Positions 14,899 to 23,189 of a stretch of 64,000 nt of DNA are shown piece by piece. Positions within the stretch are counted from its first letter, which is position 1. Every line of letters starts with the position of its first letter. This DNA comes from GCA-2718035 sp964435285. Its GTDB lineage: Bacteria > Bacteroidota > Bacteroidia > Flavobacteriales > TMED113. Location: assembly GCA_964435285.1 (NCBI GenBank), contig CAYSYA010000002.1:62001-126000 (forward strand), in the 5' to 3' direction. Both the position numbers and the translations under genes were made by a program. Below the pieces are notes generated by a model. That model had not been told where the DNA came from, ran no database searches, and worked only from the letters and a program-made list of their open reading frames with translations.

Positions 14899-17272
14899 AA
14901 TCAAATATATTTTTTTTCTTCTCAATTTTTAAGTCTTTCAAAATATCAGATTTTACTCTAATTACAAAATTGTAACTTTTTCTATTACCAAAAGGAATCC
15001 AGTTAAACAACATTTCCCAACAATGAAGATCTCTATATATATCAAAAGAAGTGAAAGTAAAATCTTTATTTTTTAAATCATAACCAGACCTAAATTTTAA
15101 ATTCCATTTTTTAGATAAACCAATTTCACCATCAAAATTTAATGATTGAATTATTTCACTTTGAGTTGTGGGCTTTCTGTAACTTATATTGTAATACAAA
15201 TTTATATTCCATGGAATATGGTATTTGTGTTTTTTACTTTTTTCAAGATTAGTAAATTTCATATTTAAGTTGAAGTTACTACTTGTGATTCTTCCTATTT
15301 TTCCATCTTCAAAATATAACTTATTAATTCTGACCCCACTTTCACTAACTTTGTATGGATCTAATATTGTGTTCATTTGAAAATCAAAATTTTTTGAAAT
15401 TTTATTTCTTATGTTGACATAAATAGGACTTAAATTAAGTGAGTCAACAGCTAAGTTATAGTTTCCGTTAATTGAAAAGTCTTCAAAAATTTTAATTTTT
15501 TTATTTTCTTTATTCTTTAATTTCATTTCAAGATTATTTCTTAAAGAAAATGAAACATTTCCAAATTTCCCTGCTCGAGGAAACCCATAAATTGAACCAT
15601 TATAGTGAGAGTAAATTTCTTGATTGCCAATTGAGTCGTTTTGTACATTGGAATATATTTCCCAGAATTCATTTGAGAAATCTGGATGGTAACTAAAAGA
15701 AATTGAAGGAGTAATTACATGCCTAAAGGTTTTTTTTCTGAAATCAAGAATTCCATATAATTTAGTGCTTGCATTAATTGATAAATTAAAATCTCTTAAC
15801 TGATAAAAACCTGTTAAGGTATCAGAGTAAATTTCATTTAAATTATCATTCCAATTTTGTATATTTTTTTTAAAATACCATCTCTCTGTATAGTTTAATG
15901 ATGGAGATATATTCAAATAATTAAATAGATTAAATGAAGTAGAGATAGGAATAGAATGCTTTACGCCTGATTTAATATTTTTATTAATATTATTAAATAA
16001 TAGACTATCAGGTCTACTTAGTTGTGTCCTCGAATTAACACTATAGCTAAAACCTAAATTTGATAAAAATGATGATTTATTTGATTTATTAAATAATTTT
16101 TGTCTTCCTGTATTAAAGTTTATTTCTGGAATTGTTAAATCAACTTGTTTAGTTAGAGTATTTTGTGAGTGCCTCAATGTTAATGAGAGATTGAAAGGTT
16201 TTCCTTCCCATTTTTTTCTCCAATTAATGTTTGAGGATAAACTATTTTGTAGATAATCATTAGAGTATAAATTATTTTGAGAGTAACTACTTGATGCGAT
16301 ATTAACTGAAGCTGAAAATCTAGAATTGGGTCTTAATTTTGGATCTTCTTGATGATTCCATTTAATACTAAAATCATTATTTTGACTAAAATCATTTCTA
16401 TATTTTTCCCCTAATTTTGTTTTAGAAAAGTTAATATTTATTCCACCATTATATTTATATCTTTTTTTATAATTAGAATTAACTCCAAATCTAAAACTTC
16501 CTCTAGTATATAAATCTGTAGTTAATTTTAAATCTACGTAGTCATTTATTCCAAAATAGTAACCTAATTCTTTTAGATTATAGCCTAGAGCAGTAGAATT
16601 TCCGTAGCTTGGTAATAAAACTCCTGATGATCTTTTATTAGAGATTGGAAAAATAGCAAAGGGTAAAAATATTGGAGTCGGTATATTTTCAATAACAAGG
16701 TTAGCAGGACCTGAAATTATTTTTTCTCCTTCTATGAATTTTACTTTATTTGCTTTTATATAAAAATGTGGCTCTTTATGATTACATGTCGTATATAGTC
16801 CCTTTGACAAATATTGTGTTTTATCTTCAACTTTTTTAACAATATTACCATGTAAATAGCTTTCTCCCTCATTAGTTAGAAGGTTAGTTATTATGCCTTT
16901 TTTAGTTTTGAAATTATATTTAATTGTTTTGGATTTATATTCTTTGCCATTTTCAATAAATATTGGATTTTGAATTAAAATATTATTTGTGTCAATTTTT
17001 CCTTGAGCAAATAAAGTATTCTCTTTTAAATTAATTGTGATAAAGTAAGCTTCAAGATTTATTTTATTATATATGACTTTAGCTTTATTATATAATTTAA
17101 TAACATTATGTTCTAGATCATAAATTATTGAGTCATTGGCAAAATATTCAATTTTTTCATCTAATTCTTTTTTTGGTATTGAGTCGGATTCAAATTCAAT
17201 ACTATTCTTGCTAAAAGTAATACCATTAAGTATTATACAAAGACATGTTAGTAATATTTTTTTGTTACTCAA
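14876..17272 (-). CDS. lptD: LPS assembly outer membrane protein LptD
   Basis: Outer membrane barrel that inserts lipopolysaccharide into the outer leaflet. 798 aa. N-terminal signal peptide-like stretch (NKKILLTCLCIILNGITFS), then an OstA-like beta-jellyroll (about 35-200: EYFANDSIIYDLEHNVIKLYNKAKVIY, KGIITNLLTNEG), then the conserved hinge with IPTPIFLPFAIFPISNKRSSGVLLPSYG (about 214-241), and about 550 residues of alternating aromatic-rich beta strands forming the barrel, ending near NFVIRVKSDIL. It has no in-frame ATG at the start: the frame opens at TTG 17272-17270. It lies divergent from the amidase gene, which also starts at TTG, 56 bases away. Bacteroidota LptD lacks the Cys pattern of E. 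coli. Confidence 0.87.
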   Translation of the reverse strand: MSNKKILLTCLCIILNGITFSKNSIEFESDSIPKKELDEKIEYFANDSIIYDLEHNVIKLYNKAKVIYNKINLEAYFITINLKENTLFAQGKIDTNNILIQNPIFIENGKEYKSKTIKYNFKTKKGIITNLLTNEGESYLHGNIVKKVEDKTQYLSKGLYTTCNHKEPHFYIKANKVKFIEGEKIISGPANLVIENIPTPIFLPFAIFPISNKRSSGVLLPSYGNSTALGYNLKELGYYFGINDYVDLKLTTDLYTRGSFRFGVNSNYKKRYKYNGGININFSKTKLGEKYRNDFSQNNDFSIKWNHQEDPKLRPNSRFSASVNIASSSYSQNNLYSNDYLQNSLSSNINWRKKWEGKPFNLSLTLRHSQNTLTKQVDLTIPEINFNTGRQKLFNKSNKSSFLSNLGFSYSVNSRTQLSRPDSLLFNNINKNIKSGVKHSIPISTSFNLFNYLNISPSLNYTERWYFKKNIQNWNDNLNEIYSDTLTGFYQLRDFNLSINASTKLYGILDFRKKTFRHVITPSISFSYHPDFSNEFWEIYSNVQNDSIGNQEIYSHYNGSIYGFPRAGKFGNVSFSLRNNLEMKLKNKENKKIKIFEDFSINGNYNLAVDSLNLSPIYVNIRNKISKNFDFQMNTILDPYKVSESGVRINKLYFEDGKIGRITSSNFNLNMKFTNLEKSKKHKYHIPWNINLYYNISYRKPTTQSEIIQSLNFDGEIGLSKKWNLKFRSGYDLKNKDFTFTSFDIYRDLHCWEMLFNWIPFGNRKSYNFVIRVKSDILKDLKIEKKKNIFDSNYLSNF

Positions 17273-17328
17273 AATTTGTTAATCTTATTAATTATCTTAA
17301 AGAGTTGTAAAAATAAAATAATATTCTC

Positions 17329-18480
17329 TTGAAACGATTGGTTTTTATAATTCTTGTGTTTTACTTAATTAATTTTCCCTCAAATATATATTCTCAAGAA
17401 AATGATTATTTTAATTTAAAAACAGTTGTTATAGACCCAGGGCATGGTGGAAAAGATCCTGGTAGTATAGGAACTGGAAGATATAAGGTTTATGAGAAAG
17501 ATATTTCTCTTGATATTTCATTGAAATTAGGAAGATATATTAAAAGTCATTTTCCAGAAATTAATGTAATATATACAAGAGAAAATGATGAATTTGTTAA
17601 ATTATATGAAAGATCTCAAATAGCTAACAAAAACAATGCTGATTTATTTATCTCAATTCATTGTGATGCATTTACTAATGAAAACGCTTCAGGTTCATCC
17701 ACATATGTAATGGGTCCTCATAAATCTGATAGTAATCTTCAAATTGCAATGAGAGAAAATTCATCAATTTTAATGGAAGAAGATTTTGAGTTGGACTACG
17801 CAGGATTTAACCCTAATGAACCAGAATCTTACATTGCTTTAAACATGTATCAATCTAAATATATTGGATATGCTTTAGATTTTGCATCTAAAGTACAGAA
17901 TGAATTTTCAAAATCATCAGATAGAAAAAATCGAGGAGTTAAACAAGCAGGTTTTTTGGTTTTAAGTAAAACAACAATGCCTAGTGTTCTTATTGAGGTT
18001 GGTTTTATAACAAATAAAATTGAAGAAGACTATTTAATTTCTCAAAATGGTAAAGATGAGGTAGCAAAATCAATTTTTGAGGCATTCTGTAGTTATAAAA
18101 AGCAAATTGATTTTCTAACAGAGAATAGTAAAAACAATTTGATTTTAAATGATTCAGTTAAATCCAGTTCCCTCAACATTAATGATAATACAGATAGCTT
18201 TGATAACATAGATACCTTTTTAACCGTTCAATTTTTTGCATCAAGAGATTCAATTCAATTCAACAGCAATGAATTGAATGATGATTTAATTTTTTGTATA
18301 AGAGAAAATTCTCTTTATAAATATTTTTATGGTAAATCAAACTCATATAATAAAATTAAAAATCTTCAAAACAAATTGAAAAAATATGGTTTTTTTGATA
18401 GTTTCATAGTGGGATTTTTTAACAAAAATAAAGCAGAATTGAGCAAAGTTTTGTCTATTTTAGATAAAGAAAATGACTGA
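17329..18480 (+). CDS. N-acetylmuramoyl-L-alanine amidase (Amidase_3) with SPOR-like C-terminus
   Basis: Zinc amidase that cuts the bond between MurNAc and the peptide stem in the periplasm, important for cell separation. 383 aa: signal peptide 1 to about 22; catalytic domain about 30-240 with zinc ligands His39 (DPGHGGKDPGSIG), Glu56 (YEKDIS) and His111 (SIHCDA), and the catalytic Glu in LIEVGFITN. Residues 285-383 look like a SPOR-type peptidoglycan-binding domain (TVQFFASRDSIQF, ENSLYKYFYGKSNSYNKIKNL, FFDSFIVGFFN). The start is TTG at 17329; an in-frame stop 15 bases upstream leaves no ATG. First gene of a six-gene operon, with 2 bases to the MCE gene. Confidence 0.9.
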   Translation: MKRLVFIILVFYLINFPSNIYSQENDYFNLKTVVIDPGHGGKDPGSIGTGRYKVYEKDISLDISLKLGRYIKSHFPEINVIYTRENDEFVKLYERSQIANKNNADLFISIHCDAFTNENASGSSTYVMGPHKSDSNLQIAMRENSSILMEEDFELDYAGFNPNEPESYIALNMYQSKYIGYALDFASKVQNEFSKSSDRKNRGVKQAGFLVLSKTTMPSVLIEVGFITNKIEEDYLISQNGKDEVAKSIFEAFCSYKKQIDFLTENSKNNLILNDSVKSSSLNINDNTDSFDNIDTFLTVQFFASRDSIQFNSNELNDDLIFCIRENSLYKYFYGKSNSYNKIKNLQNKLKKYGFFDSFIVGFFNKNKAELSKVLSILDKEND

Positions 18481-18482
18481 GC

Positions 18483-19355
18483 ATGTTAAACAAAGAATTT
18501 TTTTTAGGAATCATATGTCTTGTAGCAGGAATTGCATTGTTTTTTGGAATTAAATTTCTATCTGGAGACAATAATCCACTGTTTAACAATAATAAATTTT
18601 ATGTTAAATATGATAATATTGATGGTTTAGAAAAATCCAATGATATAACAATCAATGGTGGAGTAATTGGTCAGGTAACTGATTTGATTTTAATTCCATC
18701 TAATAATTCGTGGTTAGTTGAGTTAACTATTGATGAGCCAAAAGTATTAGGTCAATTAACTAAACAATCCTTATTTGAAATTCAAGACGATGGTTTTTTA
18801 GGAACTAAAATAATTCTTTTGAAGTTAGCACCTGGCGATAAAGTTTTTCCAGGAGACACTTTAAATGGCTCATCAAATGGTTTAATGTCACAATTCTCTC
18901 GTCAGTTTGATGGATTTGATATTCAGCAAGTAGTTTCTCCAATTTTAGAACTTTTAGAGAAAATTACCACTTTAACTAATGATATTGATAGAATTATAGT
19001 TAGTAATGAAAAAAATGTTAACGGAATAATTTCAAATTCTGAAAATATTGTAAAAAGTTTATCAAAAAATGCTAAAAACTTTAATAATTTAATCAATAAT
19101 TTGTCGGATTTTAGTAACGAATTATCATCTTTTTCATTACCTGAAATTTCTGTTAACTTGAATAATGATTTAAAAAAACTTAATTCTATTTTAAATAAAA
19201 TTGATCAGGGAAATGGTTCTGTAGCTAAAGCAATCAATAGTGATGACTTAATAGAAGAATTTGAAGCAACTTTAAAAAGTATTAAATCTTTGGTTGAAGA
19301 TTTTGAAAAAAACCCAAAAAAATACTTTAAAGAAATTAAACTCTTGAGAAAATAG
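18483..19355 (+). CDS. MCE/MlaD-family membrane-anchored lipid transfer protein
   Basis: Periplasmic component of a lipid trafficking system. 290 aa. One N-terminal TM (about 6-26, FFLGIICLVAGIALFFGIKFL) followed by an MCE domain (about 38-118: VKYDNIDGLEKSNDITINGGVIGQVTDLIL, FEIQDDGFLGTKIILLKLAPGD). Residues about 150-290 are helical and Asn/Ser/Lys-rich, like the tail by which MCE proteins form tubes. The MlaE permease and MlaF ATPase partners are not near. It starts 2 bases after the amidase stop and is followed by the Fe-S gene after 10 bases, so it is cotranscribed with both. Confidence 0.88.
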   Translation: MLNKEFFLGIICLVAGIALFFGIKFLSGDNNPLFNNNKFYVKYDNIDGLEKSNDITINGGVIGQVTDLILIPSNNSWLVELTIDEPKVLGQLTKQSLFEIQDDGFLGTKIILLKLAPGDKVFPGDTLNGSSNGLMSQFSRQFDGFDIQQVVSPILELLEKITTLTNDIDRIIVSNEKNVNGIISNSENIVKSLSKNAKNFNNLINNLSDFSNELSSFSLPEISVNLNNDLKKLNSILNKIDQGNGSVAKAINSDDLIEEFEATLKSIKSLVEDFEKNPKKYFKEIKLLRK

Positions 19356-19365
19356 TTTAAACATT

Positions 19366-20697
19366 ATGGAGTACTTAATTAAATATAAATTTCAAATTTT
19401 ATTTTTTTTAATTTTATCAGGAAACCTGTTTCTTTTTTATAGAAATTTTAAAAAAATTTTCAGAAATATTAATCTTGGTAAAAAAAATGTTTCTTCAGAT
19501 AATAAAAAAGAAAGATGGAAAAGAGTTTTGTTTATTGCTTTTGGTCAGTCAAAAATGTTTGATAAACCCTTAGTAGCTATTTTACATTTAATTGTTTACT
19601 TAGGCTTCATCATTATTAATATTGAATTAATTGAAATAATTATTGATGGTTTATTTGGTACTCACAGAGTTTTATCCTTTTTAGGTTCCTTCTATAATTT
19701 TTTGATAGCTAGTTTTGAAATACTTGCTTTTCTTGTTCTAATATGCGTTGTAATTTTTTTAATAAGAAGAAATATAATAAAAGTTAAAAGATTTTTAAGT
19801 TCTGAAATGAAGGGTTGGCCAACACTAGATGGTAATTTAATTTTAATTTTTGAAATTTTATTAATGCTTGCTTTTCTTACAATGAATGCAGCAGATTCAA
19901 TTTTACAAGTAAATTATCCAGAAAAATATATAAATGTTGGTTTATTTCCAATCAGTAATTTTTTAATAGTCCCCTTTATAGAAAATTTAAGTACTCAAAC
20001 ATTAATTTTTCTAGAGCGCTTTTGTTGGTGGTTTCACATTATCGGAATTTTAGGTTTTTTAAACTATTTAGCTATTTCTAAACATCTTCATATTCTTTTA
20101 GCATTTCCAAGTACCTATTATTCTAAATTAACTCCCAAAGGTCAATTTAATAATATGAGTTCTGTTACTAAAGAAGTTGAAATTATGTTGAATCCTAATA
20201 CTGACCAGTTTTCTCAATCTTCACCAGAACAAGTAGAAACTTTTGGAGCTAAAGACGTTAAAGATTTAAATTGGCTTCAGCTTTTAAATTCTTATTCGTG
20301 TACTGAATGTGGTCGATGTAGCGCTGAATGCCCTGCGAATGTCACTGGTAAAAAATTATCTCCTAGAAAAATCATGATGGATGTTAGAGACAGGCTTGAA
20401 GAGGTAGGAAAAGGAATTGATAAAAATGGTTCTGATTTTAATGATGGTAAAACATTATTAAACGATTATATAACTCATGAAGAATTATGGGCATGTACCT
20501 CTTGTAATGCCTGCGTTGAAGTATGTCCAATAAATATTGATCCACTTTCTATAATTATGGATCTTAGAAGATATGCTGTTATGGAAGAATCTTCTGCTCC
20601 CACAGATTTAAATACTGTGTTTTCAAATATTGAGAATAATGGTGCACCTTGGCCTTTTCCCTCTTCAGATAGATTAAAATGGACAAAAAATGAATAA
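19366..20697 (+). CDS. Membrane-bound 4Fe-4S oxidoreductase with cytochrome-b-like N-terminus
   Basis: 443 aa. Five hydrophobic segments (about 8-25, 68-92, 105-133, 156-174, 213-238) resemble the heme b membrane subunit of nitrate reductase gamma / HdrE proteins; His73, His224, His240 and His242 are possible heme ligands. The cytoplasmic C-terminus has two complete ferredoxin clusters: Cys312-315-318-322 (CTECGRCSAECP) and Cys377-380-383-387 (CTSCNACVEVCP). This layout suggests electron transfer between quinone and a soluble CCG partner, and that partner is encoded two genes on. Substrate unknown. The 3' end overlaps the HAD gene by 8 bases. Confidence 0.82.
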   Translation: MEYLIKYKFQILFFLILSGNLFLFYRNFKKIFRNINLGKKNVSSDNKKERWKRVLFIAFGQSKMFDKPLVAILHLIVYLGFIIINIELIEIIIDGLFGTHRVLSFLGSFYNFLIASFEILAFLVLICVVIFLIRRNIIKVKRFLSSEMKGWPTLDGNLILIFEILLMLAFLTMNAADSILQVNYPEKYINVGLFPISNFLIVPFIENLSTQTLIFLERFCWWFHIIGILGFLNYLAISKHLHILLAFPSTYYSKLTPKGQFNNMSSVTKEVEIMLNPNTDQFSQSSPEQVETFGAKDVKDLNWLQLLNSYSCTECGRCSAECPANVTGKKLSPRKIMMDVRDRLEEVGKGIDKNGSDFNDGKTLLNDYITHEELWACTSCNACVEVCPINIDPLSIIMDLRRYAVMEESSAPTDLNTVFSNIENNGAPWPFPSSDRLKWTKNE

Positions 20698-21121
20698 AAT
20701 TAAACTGATTGATAAAGCAATTGATGGTAATAATATTAGTCCTGTTTTACCTGAAAAAATTAAAAATTATTTAATTGATATTGACGGTACAATTTGTGAC
20801 GATATTCCAAATGAAGAACCTGAACGAATGGAAGACGCAAAAGTATATCCTGAGGCCTTAATAACACTCAATAAGTGGTTTAATGAAGGTCACATTATTA
20901 CTTTTTTTACTTCAAGACTAGAAATTCATAGGCAGGTTACGGAAAATTGGCTAAATAAACATGGTTTTAAATATCATGGTTTACTAATGAATAAACCAAG
21001 AGGGGGTAACTATCATTGGATTGATAATCATATGGTTAGAGCTACTCGATATCAAGGGAAATTTACCGATCTAGTTGAAAAAAATATAAAAATTCAAGTA
21101 TTCAAAGAAGATGGAAATTAA
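20690..21121 (+). CDS. HAD-superfamily phosphatase-like protein
   Basis: 143 aa. HAD motif I is DIDGT with Asp30 as nucleophile and Asp32 as acid/base (YLIDIDGTICDD); motif II is FFTSR (about 72-76); a conserved KPRGGNYHWIDNHMVRATRY block follows. The protein is small with little cap. From memory, close relatives in Bacteroidota are often labelled phosphoheptose isomerase, which the sequence does not support: it has no SIS domain. The gene overlaps the membrane Fe-S gene by 8 bases and the CCG gene by 11 bases, so translation is coupled to both. The substrate is unknown. It may process a cofactor or metabolite of the Fe-S pair, but that is only a guess from position. Confidence 0.75.
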   Translation: MNKIKLIDKAIDGNNISPVLPEKIKNYLIDIDGTICDDIPNEEPERMEDAKVYPEALITLNKWFNEGHIITFFTSRLEIHRQVTENWLNKHGFKYHGLLMNKPRGGNYHWIDNHMVRATRYQGKFTDLVEKNIKIQVFKEDGN

Positions 21122-21941
21122 AGTAAAAACCATGTCTGAATGGCAACAAGAAGGGAAAGAACCAGAGATCTTATTTTGGGTAGGTTCTGCTGGGAGCTTT
21201 GATGAAAGAGCAAAAAAAATTACCAGAGAATTTGTTAATATTTTAAATTTTTGTCGTATTGATTTTGGTGTATTGGGAACTGAAGAGTCAGCAAGTGGTG
21301 ATGTAGCTAAACGTTCAGGAAATGAATTTCTATTTCAAATGCAAGCATTAATGAATATTCAAGTTTTAAATAGTTATAAAATTAATCGAATTGTAACAAC
21401 TTGTCCTCATGATTATAATACTATAAAAAATGAATATAAATCTTTAGGTGGTGTTTATGAAGTTTATCACCACACTGAATTTATTTCAGAATTAATTAAA
21501 AGTAATAAATTAAATCTCAATGAAATTTACAATGACGCAATAATTACTTATCATGATCCATGTTATTTGGGTAGAGGAAATAATATTTATAAATCTCCTC
21601 GAGAATTATTGCGAAATTCAGGAGCTAAAATTAGTGAAATGAAAAGATTTAAAAATAAATCTTTTTGTTGTGGTGCTGGTGGTGCTCAAATGTTTAAGGA
21701 ACCTGAAAAAGGTAATCAAGATATAAATATTAATCGAACTAAAGAAGCTTTAGATACTCTAGGTTTTAATTTAAATAAATTAGACACTAATTTTAAAAAA
21801 AAGAGAAAAATTATTGCAACTGGTTGCCCATTTTGTAACACAATGTTAACAGATGGTATAAAAAATCAAAATAAAGAATCTGAAGTGGAAGTTTTAGATA
21901 TTGTTGAAATTATTTCAAAAGCCAAAAAAGATTTTTTATGA
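21111..21941 (+). CDS. CCG-domain (HdrB/GlpC-like) Fe-S protein with a degenerate N-terminal cluster
   Basis: 276 aa soluble partner of the membrane Fe-S protein. The C-terminal CCG domain is intact: Cys151 (YHDPCYLGRGN), Cys186-Cys187 (CCGAGG), Cys239 and Cys242 (TGCPFCN). The N-terminal half keeps the scaffold expected of the family (GSFDERAKKITREFV, LGTEE, AKRSGNEFLFQMQA, VTTCPH) but three of the four cysteines usually seen there are gone: GSAGS where GCAGS is usual (residue 26), SASGD for TCTGD (residue 61) and CPHDYN for CPHCFN (residue 101); only Cys98 stays. So it likely binds one cluster, not two. Overlaps the HAD gene by 11 bases and the next gene by 4. Confidence 0.85.
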   Translation: MEIKVKTMSEWQQEGKEPEILFWVGSAGSFDERAKKITREFVNILNFCRIDFGVLGTEESASGDVAKRSGNEFLFQMQALMNIQVLNSYKINRIVTTCPHDYNTIKNEYKSLGGVYEVYHHTEFISELIKSNKLNLNEIYNDAIITYHDPCYLGRGNNIYKSPRELLRNSGAKISEMKRFKNKSFCCGAGGAQMFKEPEKGNQDININRTKEALDTLGFNLNKLDTNFKKKRKIIATGCPFCNTMLTDGIKNQNKESEVEVLDIVEIISKAKKDFL

Positions 21942-22438
21942 AAGATTTCATTAGTGAAAAGATAAATTCTTATAATTCTAATTCTAGATTGTGGATCTTT
22001 CAATCTTTAATTTTATTAACAAATAATGAAAAAGAAATTATTTCTAATAAATTAAATAACTTTTTTGATAATTGGGATGCTCATGGAAAAAAATTAAAAA
22101 GTTCAAGTTTTTTTGTTTATTCTAATTTCTTAATTGTTTTAGTTGACTCAAGCAAAGTAAGTCCTACTGGTTGCGCAATTGATAAGCTTTTTAATAAAAT
22201 TAAAGACATAGGAATTAAAATAAATAAAAGTTTAATTAATAATAATTTTATTGCCTATAAATTAAATGATTCAGAATCGATATATTTTTTAAACTTATTT
22301 GATTTTAAAAAACACATAAAAGATAAATTAATATTAGATTGTGTTGTTTTTGATAATTCAATTTCGACTATTGAACAATTAAAAAATTCTTGGTTAATAA
22401 GTATTGAAGAATGGAGAAAAAAGTATATTAATAATTAA
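21938..22438 (+). CDS. Bacteroidota-specific uncharacterised protein (family often mislabelled ABC transporter ATPase)
   Basis: 166 aa, no signal peptide or TM. The family pattern is visible: SRLWIFQSLILLTNNEKE, FFDNWDAHGKKLKSS, FLIVLVDSSKVSPTGCAIDKLF, and a closing SWLISIEEW. There is no Walker A or Walker B motif, so the label ABC transporter ATPase that I recall for relatives is wrong. Function unknown. It overlaps the CCG gene by 4 bases (ATGA) and is last in the amidase operon, just before a strong terminator. The conserved cysteine in TGCAID could be functional, given the Fe-S neighbours; that is speculation. Confidence 0.7.
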   Translation: MKDFISEKINSYNSNSRLWIFQSLILLTNNEKEIISNKLNNFFDNWDAHGKKLKSSSFFVYSNFLIVLVDSSKVSPTGCAIDKLFNKIKDIGIKINKSLINNNFIAYKLNDSESIYFLNLFDFKKHIKDKLILDCVVFDNSISTIEQLKNSWLISIEEWRKKYINN

Positions 22439-22441
22439 ATC

Positions 22442-22476
22442 AAAAAAAAAGGACTCATAATGAGTCCCTTTTTTTT
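22442..22476. terminator. Bidirectional intrinsic terminator
   Basis: A-tract (22442-22450), stem GGACTC (22451-22456), loop ATAAT, stem GAGTCC (22462-22467), then a T-tract (22469-22476). It works on either strand, so it ends both the plus-strand operon that stops at 22438 and the minus-strand outer membrane protein gene that stops at 22497. It is the only clear hairpin-plus-U-tract in the window. Confidence 0.85.
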
Positions 22477-22496
22477 GATCTCTTTAGTTTATTTCT

Positions 22497-23162
22497 CTAA
22501 AAGAATAAGCTAAAGTTTACACCAGCGATGAAACTAGAACCAGATAAGTCAACAGACTCATTACCAGTACTTACTCTTTCACCATCAACAATTAAGTCAA
22601 GTGCAACGTAAGGCTCTATAGCAATGTGTTCTCTCATTACAAGTGTGTAACCCATTCCAAAACCAACGTGAGTTGATTGAGATCTAGATTGCATAACTCC
22701 TTCTGTTTGTACTAATGATATATTACCACCAGCATCAACTTCGAAAGAACTCATAGTTCCCCATTCTTCAGATTGAGTTGTACTACTTGACATATTTACT
22801 TCCATAAATAAGTTTCTAGCAGCATAGTATCTTCCGAATACACCGAATGTTCTAGAGTTATTTGTAAGAGTATATTCATCGTGAGCACCAATAATTTCAG
22901 TAGCACCAGTTACTGCATTAGGTACAGCAATACCATCATAAGATGGGAAGTACTGATCATCAGTGTTAAAATGAATCATTGCTCCTAAAGCTAAACCATC
23001 TTGGATAAAGTATCCAATTTTTGGAGTGATAGCTAAATCAGTCCATGATGTTTCGCTTAATTGAGATCCCGCACCTAAAAGGATAGTACCTTTTTTAGTT
23101 TGTGCGTTAGTAGAGAATAACATAACAGTTACCGCTACAAAAGTTAAAATAATTCTTTTCAT
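22497..23162 (-). CDS. Abundant-looking outer membrane beta-barrel protein
   Basis: 221 aa. Signal peptide 1-20 (MKRIILTFVAVTVMLFSTNA, then QTKKG). The mature part alternates polar and hydrophobic residues as in an eight-stranded OmpX/OmpW-like barrel (TILLGAGSQLSETSW, LAITPKIGYFIQDGLALGAMIHF, FGVFGRYYAARNLFMEVNM, HVGFGMGYTLVMREHIAIEPYVALDLI) and ends SFIAGVNFSLFF with the terminal Phe typical of BAM substrates. Base use is unlike its neighbours: three sampled 60-base lines gave 35-40% GC against about 20% in a nearby gene line. With its own promoter and terminator, this suggests strong translational selection and high expression. Function beyond a barrel is unknown. Confidence 0.8.
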   Translation of the reverse strand: MKRIILTFVAVTVMLFSTNAQTKKGTILLGAGSQLSETSWTDLAITPKIGYFIQDGLALGAMIHFNTDDQYFPSYDGIAVPNAVTGATEIIGAHDEYTLTNNSRTFGVFGRYYAARNLFMEVNMSSSTTQSEEWGTMSSFEVDAGGNISLVQTEGVMQSRSQSTHVGFGMGYTLVMREHIAIEPYVALDLIVDGERVSTGNESVDLSGSSFIAGVNFSLFF

Positions 23163-23189
23163 AATTAATATTAATTTAAATTAACAGAC

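Noticed and set aside
20690..21121. Naming the HAD gene phosphoheptose isomerase
   Set aside because: No SIS domain; the DIDGT motif shows a HAD fold, so the inherited name is misleading.
22497..23162. Horizontal transfer as the reason for higher GC
   Set aside because: Host-like promoter and terminator, and a signal peptide and barrel end typical of Bacteroidota, make expression-driven codon bias the simpler explanation.
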